Assembly: GCF_937616625.2 (NCBI RefSeq)
Contig: NC_065571.1
Coordinates: 49,771,651-49,835,650 of the forward strand
Reading direction: 5' to 3'
DNA from: Mercurialis annua
Taxonomy: Eukaryota; Streptophyta; Magnoliopsida; Malpighiales; Euphorbiaceae
Length of the DNA stretch: 64,000 nt
Under the pieces are notes generated by a model, which was not told the DNA's origin, made no database searches, and saw only the letters and a list, made by a program, of their open reading frames with translations. Shown piece by piece: positions 24,501 to 33,395 of the stretch. Position 1 is the stretch's first letter, and every line of letters begins with the position of its first letter. Position numbers and translations under genes: made by a program.

Positions 24501-25427
24501 AAATGCCAAAGACACGACAACATCAGTCGTGTACCAGCAGTGCCTCAAGGATCAATGGAAAGCCCATGGCCGTTCGCCACTTGGGGGATTGACATAGTTG
24601 GACCGTTCGAAACGGGAAAACATCAAGTGAAATTCCTAATCGTCGCAATAGAGCACTTCACAAAATGGGTAGAGGTAGCGCCTGTCGCAACCATCACCGC
24701 AGCCAAAGTAGAGGAATTCTTCAAGAACGAAGTAATATGCCGATTCGGCATACCCCACACTGTAATAGCAGACAACGGCAAACAATTCAATTGCAAGCGG
24801 TTCAAGGCATTTTGCAAAGGACTAATGATCAATTTGAAATTTACTTCGGTGGCGCACCCTCAGACAAACGGAATGACAGAAGTCACCAACCGAACCATAG
24901 CACAAGGAATAAAAAAGAGACTTTCTCAGTATAAGGAGAACTGGGCAGAAGAATTATACAGCGTCCTATGGGCATACAGAACAACTCCTAGAAAAGGAAC
25001 TGGCGAAACACCTTTCAGGCTCGCCTACGGTACTGAAGCAATAATTCCAGTAGAAATTGGAATACCCAGCATCAGAGTAAACTATCTAGAAGAAGAAACT
25101 AACGAGGCTAGAACAAGGCTATGTCTAGACCTACTAGAGGAAAGAAGGGATGAAGCGGCAGCCCGAGCCGCTACATACAAGAAGCAAGCTGCAAGATACC
25201 ATAACAAAAGAATGAATTTTAGAGAATTTCAAAGAGGCGACCTGGTCTTACGAAACGCGGAAGTTGGCAGAGGAAACGCAGGAGTGAAGAAAATGCAGGC
25301 TAATTGGGAAGGCCCCTATATTATAGAAGAAGCTACTGGCAAGGGCGCATATAGACTAAAGACAATAACTGGATCCATGGTACCCAGATATTGGAATATA
25401 GAGCACCTGAGAAAGTATTATCAATAG
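21585..25427 (+). CDS. gypsy pol polyprotein (PR-RT-RH-aRH-INT), 1,280 aa, no gag
   Basis: One uninterrupted frame. Protease: ILIDEGSA, with D66 in the active-site position but Glu where D-T/S-G normally has Thr/Ser. RT about 300-475: MPFGLKNAGATYQR and the catalytic YVDD near 430. First RNase H about 560-690. Second, archaeal-type RNase H about 707-835, from WELHVDGAS to EADAIAKSA, the mark of the Tat clade. Integrase: HHCC zinc finger near 933 (CDKCQ), then a DD35E core with D near 1001 (GIDIVGP), D near 1062 (ADNGKQF) and E near 1097 (GMTEVTN); 35 residues separate the last two. It ends with a GDLVLR-type C-terminal module. The start ATG is near the LTR in a short K/R-rich stub, so the usual gag of several hundred residues is missing. 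Pol looks functional; gag would have to be supplied in trans. Confidence 0.95.
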   Translation: MKKMTSERVNLKDQTSQRKRKATELSTPPPVTFDGEDFGRIAEEHNEALVVAMIIEHWNVERILIDEGSAINLITRKAYESLGGDLAELKRNATPVVGFGGLPIKPNGTITLDVKLGRTRKSEELPTRFSVVEIDLPYNAILGRPFLHDSAAVTSIKALTMKIPTKQGIITIQGNRAEAKKCYEQAIKESGEAMAIEEILNHDIEEKETAPEGETKKLQLDKEKRVNLGANMNPKIESEITAMLKNNVKTFAANASEIVGIDPQVITHDLNVAEAANPVKQKKRKFSEEKQKIIAEEVEKLEKAGFIREVHYPEWVANVVIVKKANGKNRMCVDYTDLNKACPKDSYPLPDIDQLVDSTAGHAMYSLADAAQGYHQIQMKEQDQEKTSFITEGGTYCYTAMPFGLKNAGATYQRLMNFMFKDEIGKRVQVYVDDLIIKSEKEETHAKDLEETFNILNKFGMKLNPDKCTFGVQGGKFLGFMISQRGIEANPEKIKAIMDMKAPKSINEVQKLNGRITALGRFMSCSAKRCLPFFKALKGTQKFEWNEDCENAFEEIKKFLVTPPLLSRPLKGETLYLYISTTHETIGTVLVREEDNEMKPIYYISRVLKGAETRYPEIEKMALAVLTTAKKLRYYFQSHNVVVRTNQPLRKAIQRPETSGRLVHWSIQLSEHDIRYEPRPTLKAQALADFVAEITPTETGQPKPALVWELHVDGASNEKGAGAGAILRGPEKIRIEYGVNIQFAASNNVAEYEALIAGLGLALEIRTEILKIYSDSQLVVNQVKGEYQAKETGMIEYLSQVKTQLQQLEAQGGQWEIIQIPREENTEADAIAKSASELGDLFAKMQLKEILESPSTRKTEVMAIEEADSWMTPLIKYLDCGELPTDKVESIRTIRKSANYSFHNGVLYRTSLTHPWSRCVSPQTGESILKEIHEGICGAHEGAVTIARKTILQGYYWPTIKEDAKALVKKCDKCQRHDNISRVPAVPQGSMESPWPFATWGIDIVGPFETGKHQVKFLIVAIEHFTKWVEVAPVATITAAKVEEFFKNEVICRFGIPHTVIADNGKQFNCKRFKAFCKGLMINLKFTSVAHPQTNGMTEVTNRTIAQGIKKRLSQYKENWAEELYSVLWAYRTTPRKGTGETPFRLAYGTEAIIPVEIGIPSIRVNYLEEETNEARTRLCLDLLEERRDEAAARAATYKKQAARYHNKRMNFREFQRGDLVLRNAEVGRGNAGVKKMQANWEGPYIIEEATGKGAYRLKTITGSMVPRYWNIEHLRKYYQ

Positions 25428-25823
25428 ATTAATTCATGGCATGTACTTATTTCCATTTTTGAAATAAAAAGGCGATTTGGCGATAAGAAGCAAAATTTTA
25501 TAGGCTCGCTCGAGACCTAATAAATACAATTTAACAAGAGTCGTTTGAATCTTAGTTAAAAAATAATTTAGACTCGTCCGAGTCAAATAAATAAAAGGAT
25601 CCATTCGGACCTACAAATAAATTACACCAGCAGAAGTTTAGATTAACTTCTCAAAATAACAAACGAGTTTAGATTTACTCTACAAATAAAGAAAAGCAAT
25701 GGTCAAAAGATCATTATATTCACAGAAGCAAAATTACAAAGGATCCGCCCACGATCCAATACAAAAAAAGGCGAAAGCAAAAAATACTAAAAAGCAAAAA
25801 ATACAAAAAGGAGAAAATAAAAA
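25428..25823 (+). other. gypsy spacer between pol and the antisense ORF
   Basis: About 400 bp of A-rich sequence with no ORF. It would be transcribed as part of the genomic RNA. Confidence 0.6.
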
Positions 25824-27627
25824 CTAAGCCTTATTCAAAGCGTCTTGCTTCTGCTTATCAAGCTTCGCCTTCACCTCCTTCGCCAAAGAAGCAGGATCCA
25901 ACTGATTGACTCCAGAAAGATCGACGCCACGATTCTGCTCCCGCAGCTTTGCCCCGATCGCCAACCGGTATTGAGTCATGACTTGGGAATAAAAGCTCCC
26001 AGAGTCACCCAATCGCCGGCGGAGACGCCCCTCTTCTTTCTTCAGATCATCCCTCTCCTTAGTGAGAGCACCTGAAGAAGACTGTAGAGACTCGACTTCC
26101 TCGGACAAAGTTCGAACCCGAGCCTCTAAAGCGGAAATCTCCCGAGTCTTGGTAGATACGGAGGACCTCAGCTGTTGGATCAGACCAGTCGCCTCGCCAG
26201 CCTCCTCCTCCATCTTTTGTTTCTCGGAGAGCCAGGATTCGGAATCTCTCTGGAGCTTCTTCAATTGATCCACCGCATCCCTTCGGCGGCGCTCCAAAAC
26301 AGCGATGGACTGGACCACCTGCGAAAGAAAACAACAAATAAGAAAAACAAAAGAAAAAAGGAGAAGCAAATCATAATATAAAAAAGAAAGAAGCATACCG
26401 AAAAACCGCCGAGACAGGCGAACTCAGCCAAATTATCGCCATGTTCGCGATCAATGGACTCAATGTCCTCTTTTATCATAATATTCTCCATGCAAGCATG
26501 AAGAATGGCGACATTTGAAAGACGAGGCGGATTTTGCGCGTCCGCCCAAGCAGCAAACCGAGGTGCCTCCTCAATAGACACCCCAGAAGATTTCTTCTTC
26601 TTGGGACGCTTGGTAGAAGCTCCAGCCTGGTCCTCAGCAGGACGCTTCTGGCCGGCGGTAGGCAACCCCTTCAGAGAAGGACCTGACTCCTTCGAAGGAA
26701 GCAGAGGTGACTCGGAAGTCGCAACAGGAACTTGATCGCCAGAAGCAGGATCAAGATCAGGATTCACCGAATCAGGCGTCGGATTCGGCACGGCGATTGT
26801 AGAGGGATTAGGAACGCCGCTAGTCACCTCGCCCATATCTACAGTCATATCGACATGAAAATTGTCAAGCAAATGTTCAAGAGAAGTCGACATCCTACAA
26901 AACAAAAACATAACAACAAAAGATTAGAATAATACCTTCTAAAGGAAGACCCGCCAAAAGTATTTCACGGCGACTCAAATACTGTTCTAAAAGAACGCTG
27001 TACTTGGGCTTATCAAAACGACAATCCGACAGCAAAGACAGGGCGAAGTCCTTCTCCCCATCATCCAAATCAGGTACATTAGTAAGCGAAACCTTACTAG
27101 AAGTAAAACTCCGCGAAAAAGAGGAGAAAGAAGAGTGCTGAACCAAGAAAAACTTAGGGGTCCAACCCTTCAAAGAAGAAGGAAGACTAAAAAGAGATCG
27201 ATTCGGTCGACCACCAGCAAAAATAAATTCCTCACCCTTTCGGCGGGAGAAAACATAAAAATAATTAAAAAGAGCAAGCGAAGGCTCCTGCATCCGAACC
27301 CTACACGATTCCATAAAAGAACAAAGAAGGCGAATCGCGTTCGGATGCAGTTGACCCAAAGGAACACCTAAATTATGACAGACCTCTACGATTAAAGACT
27401 AAGGGAAACCTAAGACCCGCTAAAAGCTGTTCATGAAAAATTACTATCTTGGAAGGCGAATCGGTGCTATGATTCGCCCGATACGATTTTGCCGGCCTCA
27501 GAATAACATACGACTCGGGAAAGCTAAATTCCTCGGCATAACCGAGTATCTGCTCTCTTGACAAGGAGCTCCGGGTATATTCTAGCTCGTCACGAGCACC
27601 CTTCGCCCCCTCAGTTACTTCTGACAT
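25824..27627 (-). pseudogene. antisense extra ORF of the Tat element, spliced, coiled-coil C-terminus, frame-broken
   Basis: Minus-strand reading parts lie between pol and the 3' LTR. The first part starts MSEVTEGAKGARDELEYT (27627) and reaches GLRFPL (near 27405), where the frame shifts by one base; it continues as LGQLHPNAIRLL...EILLAGLPLEG (to about 26937). A 41-base GT-AG-like gap follows, and the frames on either side do not join cleanly. The next part starts MSTSLEHLLDNF (about 26893), has a basic KRPKKKKS patch and ends GGFS at 26399. An 80-bp GT-AG intron (26319-26398) then joins in frame to VVQSIAVLERRR, a long heptad-rich coiled coil ending at 25824. Tat elements are known to carry antisense extra ORFs; the N-terminal part recalls the plant family named putative gypsy type transposon. 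Function unknown. Confidence 0.7.
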
Positions 27628-27657
27628 TTTAAAATTTTTAAAATGGGGGGGAAACAC

Positions 27658-28242
27658 GGAATGATGATGAAATTAAAACTCTAAAAGATCAAAAGAAAGG
27701 AAAAGAAGAAGAACAAGACGAAGAACAAGAAGAACAGAAGGAATAAAATGAAAACTGAAAAACTACCAAGAAATTAAATTAGAGAAAAGGTAAAATACCT
27801 CGCAAGCAAATACGCAGGATCAAAAGAAAGATAAGGAGCAACTTGAAAACGAGGAATCTTGACAGCAGAAGAAGAAAACCCACAGAAAGCTTGAAGAAAT
27901 CGAAGGTTTAAGCAGTTGCAGAGAAAGCAAAGGTTAAAGAAGAAAGAAAATTGAAGAAAATGAACAATTATATAGCCTAAACCAAAGAAACTGAAAAGAC
28001 GAGATCCCATAATTACAAATAAGGACCAACTAATAGCGCACGAAGACACTTGTCCTTCATCCAGTCATAACCCTCTACTGATGGACAACACGTGGCAACG
28101 CAGAATCTTACTAAAGATGAAACGTCGCCCACAAACATATGAAACGACTCGCCCGGAATACAAAACGACTCGTCCGTATAAAAGAACTCAGCTCCAAAAG
28201 AGCTAAAATCCACTAAGGCATAAATGCCAAACTACTTCAGCT
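27658..28242 (+). other. gypsy 3' untranslated spacer
   Basis: A-rich DNA between the antisense ORF and the polypurine tract. If the antisense ORF is expressed, its promoter should lie here, on the minus strand. No TATA box was identified with confidence. Confidence 0.45.
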
Positions 28243-28260
28243 CACTTGCGGGGGGGCTAA
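28243..28260 (+). other. polypurine tract of the gypsy element
   Basis: CACTTGCGGGGGGGCTAA lies directly before the 3' LTR. It is the plus-strand priming site for reverse transcription. Confidence 0.8.
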
Positions 28261-28854
28261 TGATGGATACCGAATCCTACTGTAAGTACAATGGAGCCGA
28301 GTTGCAGGAGATCTACTCTCAGGTGACACCGGACTCCCCCTGAAGACCGAAAAGGTACGAAGGAGATGCCGAATCTCTAAGATTCGGTAACACGCTAATA
28401 AAGACCGAATCCCACATGATCCGCCAAGAGCGCGTCAGGCCCGGGATTCGGGTAAACGACTAAATATGGAAATCTTGTCCTATTTGGACACAAATACTAC
28501 ATATGGAAGGATAAACTCTACTTTAGGAAGATAAGACTATTTAGGAAGACGTTCCTAAATAGGACTCTTATCAGATTACGGTAGATCCCGACAAATCAGG
28601 AGAATCTCTACGATACGGCCGAATCCCTACAAAGTAGGATTCACCTGCCTAATACAACTCTACTAGGTATATTCGACTACTATAAAAGGAGCACGAGGTA
28701 TGCCTAGAATCACAATTACATTCATATACTCAAAACGCTGCTCAAAGCTCTAGACTGACTTTAGCATCGGAGAGTTAATCGGACAACCACCGTCCGGTTA
28801 GCTTCTACCCTGTTTTGCAGGTTCACTCACCGGTTCAGAAGGCAGACTCCATCA
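28261..28854 (+). repeat. 3' LTR of the gypsy element
   Basis: 594 bp; no difference from the 5' LTR was found when read side by side. Followed directly by the target duplication ATACT. Confidence 0.95.
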
Positions 28855-28859
28855 ATACT

Positions 28860-29668
28860 CATAAAAAGTAATTTACTTTGTTTTCATAAAAAAACTCATT
28901 TTTCTAAAATATTTACACAAAAATGATACTTTTAATTTTTTATATATATTTTATATATAAACAAATTAATATAGTATTCATACATGCCGTCTAAATAATA
29001 TTAAAATAACATATCAATATTAATCAAAAATATATATCACTTAATAACAATAATATCTTTCATTTTTTTTATAATTAAAAAGAAATAAATATATAAAGAA
29101 ATTCTCATAGTTTCTTAAAAAATATACACAAACCTTTAAATAGATTTTGGGCACAGTTAAGTCCCTTTTGTTTTAAAATAGAATAAATAATCCCTTTAGT
29201 TCAGGGACGGAAGCAAATTTACGGCTGAAGTTTCAATTACCTTCTCAAATCTTTTGAAAAGTAAAATTTAGTACTTCAACTTTGAAGCATTTTTAAAATA
29301 TATAGTTATTATAGTTTTATTTTTATACAATTCGCACTCTCAAAATAAATCTGTACCAACTAGCCATCCCATATTAAATTTTTTTAGTTCTGCCCCTACT
29401 TTCGTCCACCACCATTAGGAATACTCGTTAATTGCTGACATGTCTCTCATAACCATGTAGGAATAAAATTTAAAAATAATCTCAATATTTAAAATATTTA
29501 TCAAATACTTGAGAGGCTAAGTGTCCAAAAATTAAATTAAAAGGTTTAAATGTTCTTTCCAAAAAATTATAAGAGTTTTTTGCACAAGACTTAAGTGACC
29601 CAGAAAAAACTAAAATAGATTATGTGTTCTTTTTGAATAACTTAAAGGGCTCTTTTATATCATTTCTC
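28860..29668. other. AT-rich spacer
   Basis: No gene or clear repeat. Contains scattered pieces of dispersed-repeat-like sequence (near 29200-29400). Confidence 0.35.
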
Positions 29669-29678
29669 TTAAAAAATA

Positions 29679-30039
29679 GGATTAATTCCATAAAAAAATC
29701 ACGACCTTTACACGGAGTTGTATTTTAATCACAACCTTTAAAAATTGGCATTTAAATGCACGACCTTTCATTTTATTTCAAATCTATCATTAAAATAAAA
29801 TTTGGTGTATTTTTTCTGATAAAAAATTACTAATTCTACATAATCTAGCCGAAAGATAATAATATTTGGTGTCGATTTATAATTTGGGTCTTTAACTAAT
29901 GATTTAATGAAGAACTTAGTAAAAAAATACATTAAAATGATAGTTCTGAAAAAAAGGTCATGATTTTATATGACAATTTTAAAGATCGTGATTAAAATGA
30001 AATTTCGTATAAAAATCGTGATATTTTATGGAATTAACC
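29679..30039. mobile_element. MULE-type MITE (361 bp)
   Basis: Inverted ends GGATTAATTCCATAAA (left) and GGTTAATTCCATAAA (reverse complement of right), continuing through ATCACGA words for about 70 bp. The direct repeat TTAAAAAATA flanks it (29669-29678 and 30040-30049). No ORF. Confidence 0.8.
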
Positions 30040-30049
30040 TTAAAAAATA

Positions 30050-30403
30050 TGCATTACAAGAAACATAAAAAAAGAGAAGGTGGTCGTAGGTCGCTCTTCT
30101 AGACGCTTTTTTTACAAACATATCTTTGTAAAAATACGCTATGATCTTTTTTTTTTGTAAAATACGCTCTTTGATAGAATATTGATAGATCATTGGTCTA
30201 TTCTTGTTATACGATGCATTTTTATAAAAAAAATTACAAAAAAAATATTTTACAACAGTAAAAAGTTAGAGCATATTGTTATAAATTTTTTAAAAAATAT
30301 GCGAAACGTAATTTCCTCCTTCTAAAAAGCAATTCAGCCACTGAAATTATTTTTCAAAACTTTTGTGCGACGAAAGAAGCGGCATCTATCCTCGCTTCCT
30401 AGC
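30050..30403. other. AT-rich spacer before the hairpin MULE
   Basis: No feature recognised apart from a CG-richer stretch approaching the MULE target site. Confidence 0.35.
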
Positions 30404-30675
30404 TCGCTTCTGGGGTTTTTGATATTTGGGTGCCTCAAAGGCACCCAAATTTCTAGTCCTGTGCCTCTTTTGGAATTAATTCCAAAAGAGTGCCAGGGAC
30501 CACATGTTCCGCATTCTGGGAATGCGGAACATGTGGTGTTCCGCATTCCTAGAATACGGAACATACTAATCAGATTCCTAGAGCTGGTCTCCCAACGGTA
30601 AATTAAATGCGTTCCGCATTCAAGAAATGCGGAACGCATTTAAGACCGTTGGGAGACCAGCTCCCAACGGTTGCC

Positions 30676-30897
30676 TATAAAAGAGGGGGGGGGGGAGTTT
30701 ACTCAATTAAAAAAAACATATTAAAGGAAAGAAAAAAAAATAAGAGTATAGGGGAGAAAAAAATTAATTTCGAGGTTATATTTTGAAGAATATTTCGGGA
30801 AAAAGTTGGAAGAAGTTATATTTCGGAGCTAAACGGATCTCTTCGTGAAGTGTTATATTTTTTATTCGATACTTATTTATTTTAAAGGACTACAAGA
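30676..30897 (+). promoter_or_regulatory. internal TATA box and non-coding first exon of the MULE gene
   Basis: CCTATAAAAGA, a G run, then an A-rich leader without ATG up to CTACAAGAG|GTTAGTACG, a good splice donor. This looks like the promoter and 5' UTR exon of the original element gene, with the coding part between it and 31262 lost. Confidence 0.5.
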
Positions 30898-31261
30898 GGT
30901 TAGTACGTGTAATTTTTTAATTATTGTATTAAATAATTTTAGTGTTTATAAATGTTAGAAATTTAATAATATGTAAAATTGTTATAAAATTAATTTTAAT
31001 ATAGCAAAATATTAGACTTTAATTGTAACTTAGAAATGCATGTATAATATAAAAAAATTAGGATATGTTTAATATAATTATATTAGAATATAATTAGAAC
31101 ATATATAATTAAAAATTTCATGTAATAAGCAAGTGTATAATTAGAAATTTCATACAATTATATTAGGATATGTTTAATTTATTTTTATTTGAAAAAAATA
31201 TTAGAAATAAAGTAATAGTAATTACGATTGTTATGTTAACGCTATAAATTTAAGATTACAG

Positions 31262-32143
31262 ACAGACGAGGGGAGTACTATGGCCCGACTCAGTACTACG
31301 GTTCCACTTCCACTTCAGCATCACAACCTTCGTGGCATCAGACCTCTTTCCCACAGGTTTCATGTCATTTATTAATTATTTTATTGCTTTTTTAACTCGT
31401 AGTTAAATATATAATTTAAATGTTGCGTTTTTAACTTTGTATTTTAGGGACCCCAGGTATCATCGTATCAGGTCCCGCCTTCGTCGATGCCGTTTTTTGA
31501 GCCGTCGTACGGACAGACAGCATATACGACTCCTCTGGGCACGCCGCCGTCTCAGTTCCACCAGGGCACACCACCGGCGTCTCAGTTCCAGCAGGCCACA
31601 CCACCGGCGTCTCAGTTCCGGCAGGCCACACCACCGGCGTCTCCATTTCAGCAGACCACACCACCGCCGTTTGCTGCATCAGATCAGTATTACCGTCCAG
31701 CGCCATATACAGATGCTCAACCGTTCACGTCTTTCGATCAGTGTTACCGTCCCACGATGCCTTCGGATGATCAGTCGTCGACGTCACATTCGCGGCCATC
31801 TTCTTCTCACCAGGCTCAGGATCCATCACAACTACATTTTACACTGTCAGAGTCATGGTTATTCGGTCCGAAGATCGGTTCAGAGGCGTACGAGGAGCTT
31901 TTATCACGACCGGATCTCATAACTCCATCTTTTAGACTCCTACCGCCCACACAGGAGGAGACTGGTACTGCACCACCAGCAGCAGACGTTGAGCATTCAG
32001 TTCAGGACGAGGACGCCCACGACAGCGGCGAGAGCCCTCCGTTACCCCGACAGTTTCACTCGATTACAGACAGCTCGCGGCACCGTCGAGAGACTCACGA
32101 TTTGAGGATACAGAGACCGAGGACTCGTAGATATGAGGATTAG
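31262..32143 (+). pseudogene. 3' exons of an unrecognised MULE-borne gene, Pro/Gln-rich C-terminus
   Basis: Two exons, 31262-31356 (after ATTACAG) and 31448-32143 (after TTTTAG), join in frame across a GT-AG intron. The product begins RRGEYYGPTQYYGS, has three to four repeats of the type TPPASQFQQA, and ends RPRTRRYED. There is no in-frame ATG in the first of these exons and no catalytic domain, so this is the tail of a longer protein whose body has been deleted. It could be the C-terminus of a MULE transposase or of a plant-mobile-domain protein; neither can be shown here. Confidence 0.5.
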
Positions 32144-32892
32144 ATTTCATATTTTTGTTCACTTATCGATTTTTGTATTTTAGTATATGATGTATGTTTA
32201 CTATATTCTGTATATTATAATCGTTTGTTAAAATTGTTATTTTTTTATAAGCGTCTGTTAAAATCATTAGTTAAATAAAATAAATATTTAAATCGTCTGT
32301 TAATTTTTTAATTTTTTTTATAAGTGTTTGCTAAAATCAATAGTTAAATCAAACAAGCATTTAAATCGATTATTAATATATCGTTATTATTTTAAATTGT
32401 TTTTAGTTTATAGTGTATATTAAAAAAATTAACATAATATTTTTTCTTTTTTAAATTAAAATTCTACAATGATTGGGCACTAAATGCCCAATCATTGCAG
32501 CCCCAATGATTGGGGAGACAAAACTATCTCCCCAATCATTGGGGAAGCACGTTCCGCATTCCTAGAATGCGGAACGTGCTTAAGCAGCTGATTAACAGAA
32601 GTTAATCAGCTGCTTAACCGTTCCGCATTCTAGAATTGCGGAACCCCATCTGTTCCGCATTCCTAGAATGCGGAACAGGTGGGACCAGACACTCTTTCGG
32701 AATCAATTCCGAAAAAGGCACTGATTTAGAAATTTGGGTGCCTTTGAGGCACCCAAATATCAAAAACCCTCGCTTCTGCCTGTGCCCATATATGCTATTA
32801 AAAATCAGGAGAGAGTCTAAAAATTGACTGATTCAATTTTTGTGAATATAAAATTAAGTAAAATAATTTGTCAAAATGAGTTATATTTACAA

Positions 32893-33386
32893 GGCCTAAT
32901 GTTTTAAAAAACCCCGACCTTTTATCCCCTTTTCAATCATACCCTGACGTTGCAAATTTGTCAATTTTACCCTATTTTGCATTTTTGTGTTTCAATTGTA
33001 CCCTGAAAAATTAAATTAACGTCTTTTGCGTTTGGAAATTTGTTTAAAACATTTTACATGTCTCGCATATATTAATTGTATATTTTTTAAATTTATTTAA
33101 ATTAATTAAGAATTTAAATTAGTGTTAATTTGATTATGGTTTTTAGTTAGTTTTTAAAAATAAAGGATTTATTTGTACTCTTTTGAATAAAAAAGAATTT
33201 AATTTCATGTTTAGACTTAATTAATTGAATGATTTCATCATTTAAGTAAAAAAATTAACAAAAATTTAAATATTGGGGTACAATTGAAAACAGAAAATTC
33301 AAAAGTGGGTAAAATTGACAAATTTTCAACGTCGGGGTAGAATTGAAAAAAAGTTTAAAGGTGAGGGGTTTTTGAGTGATTAGGCC
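32893..33386. mobile_element. GGCCTAAT-family MULE MITE, copy 1 (494 bp)
   Basis: Ends GGCCTAAT...ATTAGGCC with the 9-bp duplication TATTTACAA (32884-32892 and 33387-33395). Arms share TCAATTTTACCC and CAATTGTACCC words. Related copies occur at 59310-59812 and 61086-61798. No ORF. Confidence 0.85.
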
Positions 33387-33395
33387 TATTTACAA

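Larger units (their letters stand above)
20916..28854 (+). mobile_element. Ty3-gypsy LTR retrotransposon, Tat clade, complete but gag-less
   Basis: A 7,939-bp element with 594-bp LTRs at both ends and a 5-bp target duplication ATACT (20911-20915 and 28855-28859). Order: 5' LTR, primer-binding site, pol ORF (protease, RT, RNase H, second RNase H, integrase), spacer, antisense ORF, polypurine tract, 3' LTR. The second archaeal-type RNase H and the antisense extra ORF are features described for Tat elements. Only 75 bases separate the 5' LTR from the pol ATG, so gag is absent. LTRs that look identical by eye imply a very recent insertion, presumably helped by a related gag-encoding element. Confidence 0.95.
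30413..32769 (+). mobile_element. MULE-like element with stacked-palindrome termini (2,357 bp)
   Basis: Flanked by the 9-bp duplication TCGCTTCTG (30404-30412 and 32770-32778). Both ends start GGGTTTTTGATATTTGGGTG and each terminal region is a chain of near-perfect palindromes. Left: 30424-30450, 30465-30490, 30500-30536, 30537-30563 and the nested pair 30581-30663. Right: a matching series in 32470-32760. The word TTCCGCATTC and its complement recur in many of them. Inside the left TIR chain lies a TATA box (CTATAAAAGA, near 30676), then an ATG-less exon, an intron, and the 3' exons of a truncated gene. A 9-bp duplication fits Mutator-like elements. No transposase core is present, so it is non-autonomous. 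Confidence 0.8.

Noticed and set aside
21818..24832. Several minus-strand open frames of 60-120 codons under the gypsy pol
   Set aside because: Shadows of the plus-strand pol frame; they lack any domain or element-type context.
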